The notes under the pieces are model-generated. The model worked only from the letters and a program-made list of their open reading frames with translations. It searched no databases and had not been told where the DNA came from. 64,000 nt of DNA from NCBI GenBank assembly GCA_015061625.1, contig SUWG01000006.1, forward strand, positions 62,001 through 126,000, given 5' to 3'. Positions 16,396-24,964 of this stretch are shown here, in pieces. The position numbers and the translations under genes were made by a program. Source of the stretch: Lentisphaerota bacterium (GTDB lineage Bacteria > Verrucomicrobiota > Lentisphaeria > Victivallales > Victivallaceae). Position 1 is the stretch's first letter. Every line of letters starts with the position of its first letter.

Positions 16396-18452
16396 AATAT
16401 TCCCGTAACGGCGCGGCTGATAAGATCGATCAACCTGATTTCACGGTCGATCTCACACCGCACCCGCCGTCCGCAAGGCAGCGACACTCCTTCTGCGAAA
16501 CGCAATTCGATCCGGTAATACAATCTGACCGAATGGAATCCGGGGGCATTTTCATTCTGATACATGGGTATTCTGCCGCCGTATACCTGGAGCAACGGAG
16601 AATCAAACAGCGGCACGGCGACCTGACTTACCGCCGTTACCACCGCCGGAAAACTTTCCATACTGTCATCCACCCGGATCACCGCCCGGTCACCGGCTTG
16701 CAATTTCCCGGCATCATGATCATCGGCGTAAGCGTAGATCACCACTTCGGGGGAGATCACTGTACCGACTTCCGTGCCCCGCGGAATATAGCGGCCGCGG
16801 CGGAAAGCGGCGGCATTTTCCACCCGGAATATCCCATCGGCCGGAGATGTCACCGTCAAAGCCGCCCGGCGGCGGAGCAATTCTTCCAGCGCACGCTCAT
16901 CCGAAATGATCTTCTGTCCGGTAATTTTCGCCTGACTGAATCTTTCTGCATCCAACTCCTCAAGGGCAAATTGACAACGGTCAAATTCCAGCACCGACTG
17001 CATTTTACCGACTGCGAAATCCAGTTGGGGCGAAGTCAGAATGAAAAGGTTTTCCCCGGTTGTCACCGCCACCGGCTCATGCGGCAGATCTGCAGTCAGA
17101 TAACCGCCCTCACCGGCGACCACCGCCACGCACTCCAGCGGCACGGTCAAGCCGTCGATCTCCACGCTCCAATTCAAAGGCGTAAAGAGCAATGCCCCCA
17201 GAAACGCCACCAGAGCGATACCCAGCACCATTCCCGCTTTTCCGGCCGAGCGGCGGGATAATTCCCGGATCGTAACGATCTCCCGGATACAGGGATTGAC
17301 GAAAATAACATATACTTCCAATATCAGCAGAATCACCGCCACCACCTTGATAAAACTGTGGTAGATGACCATGATGATCGCCGTATACAGAAATATGCGG
17401 TAAATAAATGAAGTTATGCCGAATAACAACAGAAACCAGCCGTGTTTCTCTGCCGGTTTTTTCCCCAGATGCAGAATATAATACCGCCAGAACTGCCTGA
17501 CATATTCCCCGGATCGGGTCATCAGATTGTCGATGCCGGTCAAGTCACACAGAATATAGTATCCATCGTAACGGATACAGGGGTTGCCGTTGACCAGCAA
17601 AGTGGAAATGGTGCTGACGGTAAAAATATAAAACATCGTAGACTGCCACACTCCGGGCGGCAGATAAAAGTAGAATAATGCGGCAATGCCGCCGATGAGC
17701 AATTCCGCAATGACTCCGGCGGCATCGATCAGCAGCCGCCGGTGCCGCGGCAGCAGCCAACTGTCGGTCGTATCGGTATACAATCTGGGATAGAAGACCA
17801 TAAAACCGATCCCGATCCCCCGCACCCGGCACTTGAAACGGATCGCCGCCAGCGAATGTGCCGCCTCATGGACGATTTTCAAAAACAGTATCGCCGCAAA
17901 ATATTTCGCCACTCCCGCCCAGGAGAGCGTATCCATAAAGACGCTCTGCACCTGCGGAAAATCCCGGATCGCCAGCAGAAATCCCAATGCCGCGGGGATC
18001 GCCAGCAATATCACCATAAATTTTGATGCCAGAAATGAAACAAAAGGAGCAATGGTCTCAAAGAACTTTTCCGGATGCCACGGCGGCAGACGGAAATACA
18101 TATAAAGTGAAGCCAGCCGCATAAAACGGCTCTTTTCCCGCATGGATGCCAACTTGTGCTGTTTGGCGGCGATCCGGGCATAGGATGGTTCAAAAAGATT
18201 GTTCTGCTCCAGAAACAGCACCAGAGAGATCAATTCATCTTCCGTAACGGCGATACCGGCGGCAAAAAGTTTTTCCTGAAATTTTCTGACCGGCATGACA
18301 CCGGTCATGTAAGCGATGATCCCGGCGGCCCTTTCGGAAATCCGGTAATACGCATCGGCCTGACGGTCAAAAAGCATCACCGGGTTGCGCCGCACGATCA
18401 CCACATCCTTGCGGAGAACTCCCGTTTCGATCTGCCTGCTTCCGGTCATCAC
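16380..18452 (-). CDS. M50 site-2-protease-like membrane protein fused to a HlyD-type adaptor domain
   Basis: A 690-residue polytopic protein. Residues 1-110 resemble a small PqqD-like/winged-helix region (RISERAAGIIAYMTG). A multi-helix segment follows, with HEAAH (195-199), the zinc-binding HExxH of M50 site-2 proteases, and NPCIRYDGYY (290-299), the second M50 motif supplying the third ligand (Asp296). From about residue 430 a final membrane helix leads to a periplasmic lipoyl/barrel-sandwich domain ending with RCEIDREIRLIDLI. Both catalytic motifs are intact. This is the last gene of the secretion cassette, overlapping the preceding adaptor stop by 4 bp. Intramembrane cleavage of the cassette's substrate or of a membrane-anchored adaptor is a plausible, unproven role. 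The start could also be the second ATG (18449). Confidence 0.85.
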   Translation of the reverse strand: MMTGSRQIETGVLRKDVVIVRRNPVMLFDRQADAYYRISERAAGIIAYMTGVMPVRKFQEKLFAAGIAVTEDELISLVLFLEQNNLFEPSYARIAAKQHKLASMREKSRFMRLASLYMYFRLPPWHPEKFFETIAPFVSFLASKFMVILLAIPAALGFLLAIRDFPQVQSVFMDTLSWAGVAKYFAAILFLKIVHEAAHSLAAIRFKCRVRGIGIGFMVFYPRLYTDTTDSWLLPRHRRLLIDAAGVIAELLIGGIAALFYFYLPPGVWQSTMFYIFTVSTISTLLVNGNPCIRYDGYYILCDLTGIDNLMTRSGEYVRQFWRYYILHLGKKPAEKHGWFLLLFGITSFIYRIFLYTAIIMVIYHSFIKVVAVILLILEVYVIFVNPCIREIVTIRELSRRSAGKAGMVLGIALVAFLGALLFTPLNWSVEIDGLTVPLECVAVVAGEGGYLTADLPHEPVAVTTGENLFILTSPQLDFAVGKMQSVLEFDRCQFALEELDAERFSQAKITGQKIISDERALEELLRRRAALTVTSPADGIFRVENAAAFRRGRYIPRGTEVGTVISPEVVIYAYADDHDAGKLQAGDRAVIRVDDSMESFPAVVTAVSQVAVPLFDSPLLQVYGGRIPMYQNENAPGFHSVRLYYRIELRFAEGVSLPCGRRVRCEIDREIRLIDLISRAVTGIFRREF

Positions 18453-19798
18453 AGCCCCCGGAAATAGAGCAATGCACTTTTGAAAAGCCGGTAACCGAGC
18501 GTTACTTCACCGCTGTAAAGTTTGGCGATGCCCCGCATACCGTATTTCAAACCGTTCCCGGCATCCGGCAGTTGCGCCCGCACCATGTAGCAGTAACTTT
18601 TCTGTCCGGTAAGTTCCGGATAGGCGGCGATTTCCACGACTTCAGCGGGAATTTCCTCCTGCGGCGCGGTATGAAGGAAAAGTTCCACGGTCAAATCATT
18701 ATTCTGCAAAATGGAAGAATCCGTTTCATTGACCGGGATTTCAGCAATGATGCAACTGCCGCTGTAAATTTCAAAAATGATATCCCCGGTGCGCACCGAT
18801 CTGCCGGTAATACTGTCGGCTCTGCCGCCTTGCAACACCAACACCCCGGAAACCGGAGCGCGGATCTCGGAATTATCCAGAAACCATTGCGCTTCGGCAA
18901 TGGCGATCTCCAGACTCCGGCGGCGGGCATAAAGCAACTGCACTTTGCCCATCTTTTCCGCATCGGTAAAGGCGTTGCGCTCTTCCAGGGCGATTTCGGC
19001 TTCCAACTCCGCCAGTTCGCTCTGCGCCTGCTGACAGCGGTACTGGAATATCGCCGTATCATAGCGGGCAATGATTTCGCCCTCAACGACCTGCGAACCA
19101 TCTTCTTTCAGACACTCGATGATCGAACCGTCAAACCGGGCATAAACCGGCATGACCACTTCCGGTTGCAAAGTGAACTCCGCCGTGGTACTTTCCGGCA
19201 CCCGGATAAACATCAAACCAAAAACCAGCAGCAAAACCAGCAGCCAGAATATCCGTTTGCCGCGTCTGCGGCGCACCGGGAACCCCTTTTTTCCGGCGGC
19301 AAGATGGAAATATAACGCTCCGGCAATGGAATTGCCCGCTATTTTGACCATGTTTTCCACAAATGCGGGTATCTCCCGCTCATACTCCAGAAGTAAAATA
19401 AATTCCGGAGCCTTTTCCGGCACGCTTGCCGGACGGGGCAATTTGCAGATGAAATATTTAAGCCCTTCTCCGGCCAATTCATCCGGCAGACCGTTTTCCC
19501 GGTCAAGCACCATAAACGATTCATCATCCCATGACAATTTTTGCAGCAATTCCTGCTGCTGCAACGCCACTTTGGCACGGGGATTTTTTTCCGGAATGCC
19601 CGACTGGGCGGCCAATTCCGCCTTTCTGCCGCTGACTTCAAACAATGCGGCACTGCGGAAATCCAACAGCGGACGGCTGTCATTCACCGCTCTGGCGGCA
19701 GCTTCATCGAAATTGGCGGCATTCATCAGATCATTGCCGAATTTCAACACAAAAGCAAATGTCCGCAGTTTGGCCGCCGCCTCATCATTCGCCATCAT
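18449..19798 (-). CDS. GAF-like / HlyD-type membrane-fusion adaptor
   Basis: A 449-residue protein whose N-terminal 170 residues have a GAF-like pattern (FRSAALFEV, ELAAQSGIPE, GLKYFICKLP, FILLLEYE). This is followed by a basic stretch, one membrane helix (about 183-198) and a periplasmic HlyD-like region: lipoyl half-motif (RFDGSIIECLKEDGSQVVEG), a coiled-coil hairpin (about 248-310), SEIRAPVSGVLVLQGG, and a beta-barrel. The GAF part is inferred from pattern only. A sensory domain on the cytoplasmic side coupled to a periplasmic adaptor is unusual for type I systems. The start overlaps the preceding adaptor gene by 14 bp, and the stop overlaps the M50 start by 4 bp. Confidence 0.75.
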   Translation of the reverse strand: MMANDEAAAKLRTFAFVLKFGNDLMNAANFDEAAARAVNDSRPLLDFRSAALFEVSGRKAELAAQSGIPEKNPRAKVALQQQELLQKLSWDDESFMVLDRENGLPDELAGEGLKYFICKLPRPASVPEKAPEFILLLEYEREIPAFVENMVKIAGNSIAGALYFHLAAGKKGFPVRRRRGKRIFWLLVLLLVFGLMFIRVPESTTAEFTLQPEVVMPVYARFDGSIIECLKEDGSQVVEGEIIARYDTAIFQYRCQQAQSELAELEAEIALEERNAFTDAEKMGKVQLLYARRRSLEIAIAEAQWFLDNSEIRAPVSGVLVLQGGRADSITGRSVRTGDIIFEIYSGSCIIAEIPVNETDSSILQNNDLTVELFLHTAPQEEIPAEVVEIAAYPELTGQKSYCYMVRAQLPDAGNGLKYGMRGIAKLYSGEVTLGYRLFKSALLYFRGL

Positions 19799-20495
19799 AT
19801 AATTCTCCGGTCGCTCCGGCAGTCAATGCGCCGTTGCGGTTGTCGATCCTCACTTTGATACGCACCGTGCCGGTGCGGTGATCGGCTTGCGGGGAGACTT
19901 CATATATCTCCCCGGAAATGATCTGCCCGGAATCCAGTTTTATCCGGAGAGTTCTGCCGACCGTGGTCAAATTGCGGTCGTGCATGGGTACATTCATCAC
20001 CGCCAGAAGTGTATTGTCATCGATTATCCGGCAAACCGGCTGACCGGGGCGGACAGTTTCATGCTCTCTGGTTAAAATCTCCACCACCTTGCCGTCAAAC
20101 GGGGCCGTTATCCGGCAATAAGAAAGATTCAGTTGCGCCTCCCGCAGGATAACTGCCGACATATTGCGTTCAAATTCCGCTTTTTTCAACAGATATTCGC
20201 TGGTCAGATTGCGTTCTTTCAACCGCTGCTGATCTTCAAAAGAGGCCTGATCAAATTTGTGTTTTTCACTTGCCCGCTGAAACTCCAGCAGAAAACGCTC
20301 ATCCACCAGAGTTGCGATCACATCGCCGCTTTTGAATGGCTGACCGATCCGGAAAGCAAAATTATGCAATACCGAATCGACCCTCGCCGAAATCACCGCT
20401 TCCCGGAAGGGAAACAGCACCGTCCGGATCCGCTCTCCGGCGGCCAGCGGCAGTGACAGCAAAAATGCAAAACACAATATTTGAATCAACTTCAT
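19785..20495 (-). CDS. exported HlyD/RND-type periplasmic adaptor
   Basis: A 236-residue protein with a signal peptide (MKLIQILCFAFLLSLPLAAG). The mature part follows the membrane-fusion-protein order: lipoyl half (FPFREAVISARVDSVLHNFA), a short coiled-coil hairpin (about 75-120), the second lipoyl half (YCRITAPFDGKVVEILTREH), and a barrel (VNVP-like MNVPMHDRNL, TGTVRIKVRIDNRNG). No membrane anchor or lipobox was seen, so it is probably soluble in the periplasm. It starts inside the stop of the large substrate gene (4-bp overlap) and precedes two membrane-bound adaptors, suggesting a second adaptor layer in the same export machine. Confidence 0.82.
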   Translation of the reverse strand: MKLIQILCFAFLLSLPLAAGERIRTVLFPFREAVISARVDSVLHNFAFRIGQPFKSGDVIATLVDERFLLEFQRASEKHKFDQASFEDQQRLKERNLTSEYLLKKAEFERNMSAVILREAQLNLSYCRITAPFDGKVVEILTREHETVRPGQPVCRIIDDNTLLAVMNVPMHDRNLTTVGRTLRIKLDSGQIISGEIYEVSPQADHRTGTVRIKVRIDNRNGALTAGATGELYDGE

Positions 20496-23400
20496 GCCAG
20501 AAGCATCTCCTCAATGGCTTTCTCAAAATCACTTTTGAAATTGTCTGCCTTGCTCTGCAATTCATCCAGTTGCGGCAATTCGCTCCACGGCAGGGATTCC
20601 GCCGCTTCATCACCGTCGATGTAGAGTGACTCCGGAGATTCCACCGGAGCATCGCCGCGCACTTCGATCACGGCATCACTGCCGGGGGAGAATATCTCAT
20701 TGCCGCTGATAACGCCCTGCGGATTGACGGTGCCGGTAACTTCAAATACGGCACTTTCACGCATGGGGGAATCCAGCGTCATCGGTTTGTATTCCAGAAT
20801 ATCCACCTGACTGACCGCTCCGGCGCCCGACGGGCCGTTGCCGCGGATGAGCAGTTGCTGATCCATGATGCCGCGCCCGTAATTGAGCATGGTATGCGAA
20901 ACCAGTTCGGCATAGTTCATCGTATAGATGTTGCCGTAAGGATTATCTCCGCCGATGCCGTCACCGCCGATGCCGTTGGCGGTCAGATCGCCCTGTATCG
21001 AGGGGATGATTCCGGAATATTTCGGATTGCTCACGCCATCGGAATAGTCCGCTCCGGCCGGGTTGAAAGGCAGGATCGTCACCGTGGCAGTGGGATTCAA
21101 CGCATTATAATTGCTGTCAGAGATGGTCACCGATATCTCATAATCGCCGACGGCGGCAAAAATTTTGCCGTTCCAGTTGATCGGCAGATCGACCTTGTTG
21201 CCGTGGATATCCACATAATACGCACTGACCTTGCCGCTCTGATCGGTGGAATCATACAAATACGGCGAATCGCTGACGAAATGCACGGTAACATCTTTGG
21301 GATCGATATCACCGCTGCCGGAAATATGGTATGAATCCGGCAGTTTGTAGTTTTCCGCATCACTGCCGGTCAACCCCAGACCGCCGGTAACATCGACCTG
21401 AATATCATTTCCGGCATCCGGAGAAACGAAATCAGCATCGGCATTGCTCCAATCGACCGTTACATCATCACCGGCAACGGCTCCGCTGAATGTGCCGCCG
21501 GATAAGGTGGCATCAGTCGTGCCGTCATAGGTCTTGTCATTGACGGTGATCTGTGAAATACCCAATTCTTTCTGATCGACCGTAAACTGCGCTCCGGTAA
21601 AGGAGATGATCTTGTAGTTGGGATTGCTGCCCTCAATCAAACTGCCCTGAATGATATCGTAATCACCGGCCTTGAGATTATTCGATGAACTGTATTGCGG
21701 ATTATCGATCTCCAGCGTGCCGTTAAGCACTTCGCCATTGGCCATGCCGTCTTCGCCGACGGTATATTCCAGTGTCGGGAGCGTGTCGCCGTAGGTCATG
21801 GATTGCCCGCTGTTGACCGTAATGGAAATATTCCGTTTATAGACAGTCAATTCGCCTTTTTCGGTGGTGATGATATAGTTGCCCGCATCCGTACCGCTCA
21901 ACAAAGTGTAGTTGGTAACTTCATTGTAACTGGTTCCGGCATTGAGCCTGCTGCCGATAACGGTCACACTTGCCAGACCTTCACCGGTTGCAAAACCGTA
22001 ACCGGTATCGGCATCAAAAGCGGAATAAGTGTAGCCGCTGTCGGTCAATTCCGTGCCGTCATATTTTTTGCTGTCGCTGTCGGCAGTGATGACCACGGTG
22101 CGTTTATCCACCTGCAATGTACCCAAGATCTCCTGAATGTTATAGTTGGCAGAAACATCGGTGCCATCATGGGTTATATAATAATCAAAAGTATTCTGTG
22201 ACGAACCGGAATTCAACTGACTGCCGGTAGTCGTCACGGTCAGTTGATCGCCGGTTGCCAAAGTGCCACTGTAAGTGTAGGTGGTATTGGTCAATTCCGT
22301 GCCGTCATAGAATTTCTGCGCACTGCCCGTGGTGATCGTCACACTGATCGAGGCCTGTTTGACTTCCAGAATACCCAGAACCGTGGTGATCACATAGTTC
22401 TGCGCCAAAGTGCCGGAATTGAGGGTGTAAGTGAATGTATTGTCACTCGTTCCGACAAAAAGCTGTTCTCCGGTAACGTCAAAATCCGCCCCCTCACCGG
22501 TGACGAATCCATCACCGGAAACCGTCACATTATCATTGGTCAGCACAGTACCGTCATAAAATTTCTCATCACTTGCCGAGGTGAATGTGATCTGCCGCGG
22601 CGTGATTTTGACCGTGCCTACTTCCGCATCGGCGACCGATGCATCGGCTCCGGCAGGTACATTGGCTCCGGAAAAATCAAATTTACCGGTAATGTCACTG
22701 GAATCATAACTTATTGACACCGTGATATCTTTGGCACAGAAAAGATAATCTCCGGCATCCTTGCCGATACCGTCACTTGCGACATCAGCGGTATTCAGAC
22801 CGTCGGCATCGATCGTCAGTTTTCCGGCACTGCTCACCACAGAACCTCCGGCGGTCATGTAAGTTACCGCCAGATCCTTGCTTGCGCCATCGTATTTATG
22901 AGTATTGACCGCAGCATCATCGCCCACGACTTTGATCAGCGTCTTACCGGCGACCGCACCGATGAAGAACTCGTTGATCCCCAGATAACTCTGCGCCGTC
23001 GTCCGGCTGTTGCCCAATTCATCGGTAAAGAGCGTGGAAGTCGCTCCGGCAGGTTGCCCGGCACTGTTGCCATTCAAATCCGCCCAACTGCCGTCATCTT
23101 TCATATACACCAGATTGCCATTGGCATCGTAACCGGTAAGCGTACCGGCATATCCGGCGATATCGCCGTTATTCACCTGAATAACATTGTTTGCATCCAA
23201 CGCCGGGGAATCGGTGCCGAAAACTTTTTGCATCGCTTCAGAATACGCCTGGGCATCCAGTTTTCCGCTGCTATCCAATACATTCATTTTGAAAGAATTA
23301 TTTTCAACGGCGACATCCCACTCGATGTCACCGGGCGCACTGCCTTCCAGAGTAACGCCGTAGATCGAATGGATCATCCGGTTGGTGACCGTGACCGCCG

Positions 23401-24943
23401 ATGCATCGGAAACCGAATAAATATCCGATGCTCCGGCCATTGCTCCGGAACTGTCAACATTGTAATTGCCGAAAATAATGCTGTTGACGATATTCATTTC
23501 GGAATTTTTCTCATCGGCTTTGGCAAAAATACCGCCGCCGGTATAGCCGCTGCTGTTGGCATCATAATTGCCGGTGATGGTCGAATCGATCACATTGATA
23601 ACGAAACCGTCAGAAATAACATAAACCGCACCGCCGTCACCGGAAGTGCCGGCAACCGCATTGTTGCCGTAAAAAGTGGAATTGCGGATATTCAGCTCCA
23701 CATCACAATAGTCGGCAATGATCGCCACACCGCCGCCGTTGCTGGCATGAGAATCAGCAATGGTCACGTTATCCAGCGACAAGGTTATCGAATCGTCACT
23801 GTTAATGCCGAAAGCATTGATATAGATCGCGCCGCCATCTTCCCCGGAAGGGGTATTGACTGACCGGAAACCGTTTTGCAAAGTCATATTGCTTATGGAA
23901 ATATCCACCTTGCCGTCAAGCACATCGTAATACTCGAATATGCCGCTGACACCGCCGCCGTCAATGATTGTTTCACTAACGCCGTTACCGATGATCTGCA
24001 CACTGTCATTGATTTCCAGTGCCGAATCGATCTCTATCGTTTTGCCATTGAGCGAATCGGCAAAAACGATCACATCCGCCCCGGCATTGTTATAGGCAAG
24101 TTCGATGGCTTCCTGCAAAGTGGTGGTCGCCGCCGTATCGTCGGCTTCCAGAGCATCGACGGTAATGGTATCAAGGTCATGAGCGAACTCATCAACTTCG
24201 ATTTCAGCGGTTTCGATGGTACCGGCATGATATTCCAACTCCCAGTTTCCGGAAATACCGGTGACATCGGTACTGGCCGCCACATCGGCACCGCTGGCTT
24301 GAGAAATCATATCGACCAGTGCTTTTCCTTCAGCACCGGCGGCGACATCACAGCCGTAAAGCATGATATCGCCGTTTTCGCTCAAGTGTTCACCGATCGC
24401 CTGCCATGCCGCCGCATCGAACTTACCGGAACTGATCAATTCACCGTTAAGCACGAAATGCCCTTCACCGCCGTGGGAAACCAGATGGATGGCGGAATAC
24501 TCGACATCACTGCCATCTAAAAATGCATTAAGTTCAGCCAGACCGGTATTATTATCAAGGATCAGCACTTCCTGATCAGGCTCCAGCGCATTGATGAATG
24601 CCTCTTTATCCGGCATGGATGAATTGATGACCACCAATTCTCTGCCGGAAGCCTCATCCATCATGCCGGGGGGTATCTCACCATCGATCAGGGCATCGAT
24701 GTCGGCATTGACATCGGCAATATTTTCCGGGGAGTCATCCGCCGGCGCATGATCCATTGCCGCCGGATTTTCCGGCGGAGCATTTTTCAGCGCATTGCGC
24801 TCCTCTTGTGCCTGACGCTCACTTTCGCTCACATCGGCATTGGGATCATTCTGCGCCGCCTCGACGGCTTCGACGATCTCCGCCGCCGCCGCCGCTTCAA
24901 ACAGCACGCGATCCTCAAGTTTGAAAAATTCAAAGTCTTTCAT
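20492..24943 (-). CDS. giant type I secretion substrate: LEDRVLF leader, DUF4347, beta-helix and MBG/YDG repeats
   Basis: A 1483-residue protein with no Sec signal peptide. Residues 9-18, LEDRVLFEAA, resemble the LEPR-XLL/'LExRxLFDAA' N-terminal motif of large exported proteins. An acidic linker follows, then a DUF4347 domain (about 102-258) with IHLVSHGGEGHF (His157) and MLYGCDVAAG (Cys198). A parallel beta-helix-like region covers about 260-690 (repeated NSTFYGN, NVIDST, NSIIFGN type turns). About seven MBG/YDG repeats follow (about 690-1290; KFYDGTELTN, KKYDGTELTD, KTYDGTTDATL). The C-terminus is acidic and ends in an amphipathic helix with EEMLLA. Role inferred: surface adhesin or matrix protein exported by the surrounding ABC-HlyD-TolC genes. 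It is the only substrate-like gene in the operon. Confidence 0.85.
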   Translation of the reverse strand: MKDFEFFKLEDRVLFEAAAAAEIVEAVEAAQNDPNADVSESERQAQEERNALKNAPPENPAAMDHAPADDSPENIADVNADIDALIDGEIPPGMMDEASGRELVVINSSMPDKEAFINALEPDQEVLILDNNTGLAELNAFLDGSDVEYSAIHLVSHGGEGHFVLNGELISSGKFDAAAWQAIGEHLSENGDIMLYGCDVAAGAEGKALVDMISQASGADVAASTDVTGISGNWELEYHAGTIETAEIEVDEFAHDLDTITVDALEADDTAATTTLQEAIELAYNNAGADVIVFADSLNGKTIEIDSALEINDSVQIIGNGVSETIIDGGGVSGIFEYYDVLDGKVDISISNMTLQNGFRSVNTPSGEDGGAIYINAFGINSDDSITLSLDNVTIADSHASNGGGVAIIADYCDVELNIRNSTFYGNNAVAGTSGDGGAVYVISDGFVINVIDSTITGNYDANSSGYTGGGIFAKADEKNSEMNIVNSIIFGNYNVDSSGAMAGASDIYSVSDASAVTVTNRMIHSIYGVTLEGSAPGDIEWDVAVENNSFKMNVLDSSGKLDAQAYSEAMQKVFGTDSPALDANNVIQVNNGDIAGYAGTLTGYDANGNLVYMKDDGSWADLNGNSAGQPAGATSTLFTDELGNSRTTAQSYLGINEFFIGAVAGKTLIKVVGDDAAVNTHKYDGASKDLAVTYMTAGGSVVSSAGKLTIDADGLNTADVASDGIGKDAGDYLFCAKDITVSISYDSSDITGKFDFSGANVPAGADASVADAEVGTVKITPRQITFTSASDEKFYDGTVLTNDNVTVSGDGFVTGEGADFDVTGEQLFVGTSDNTFTYTLNSGTLAQNYVITTVLGILEVKQASISVTITTGSAQKFYDGTELTNTTYTYSGTLATGDQLTVTTTGSQLNSGSSQNTFDYYITHDGTDVSANYNIQEILGTLQVDKRTVVITADSDSKKYDGTELTDSGYTYSAFDADTGYGFATGEGLASVTVIGSRLNAGTSYNEVTNYTLLSGTDAGNYIITTEKGELTVYKRNISITVNSGQSMTYGDTLPTLEYTVGEDGMANGEVLNGTLEIDNPQYSSSNNLKAGDYDIIQGSLIEGSNPNYKIISFTGAQFTVDQKELGISQITVNDKTYDGTTDATLSGGTFSGAVAGDDVTVDWSNADADFVSPDAGNDIQVDVTGGLGLTGSDAENYKLPDSYHISGSGDIDPKDVTVHFVSDSPYLYDSTDQSGKVSAYYVDIHGNKVDLPINWNGKIFAAVGDYEISVTISDSNYNALNPTATVTILPFNPAGADYSDGVSNPKYSGIIPSIQGDLTANGIGGDGIGGDNPYGNIYTMNYAELVSHTMLNYGRGIMDQQLLIRGNGPSGAGAVSQVDILEYKPMTLDSPMRESAVFEVTGTVNPQGVISGNEIFSPGSDAVIEVRGDAPVESPESLYIDGDEAAESLPWSELPQLDELQSKADNFKSDFEKAIEEMLLA

Positions 24944-24964
24944 TTTCAGATCATTCCTTACTGT

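Noticed and set aside
22898-23863. Long open frames antisense to the giant secretion substrate
   Set aside because: Repetitive shadow of the beta-helix coding sequence, no start signal.
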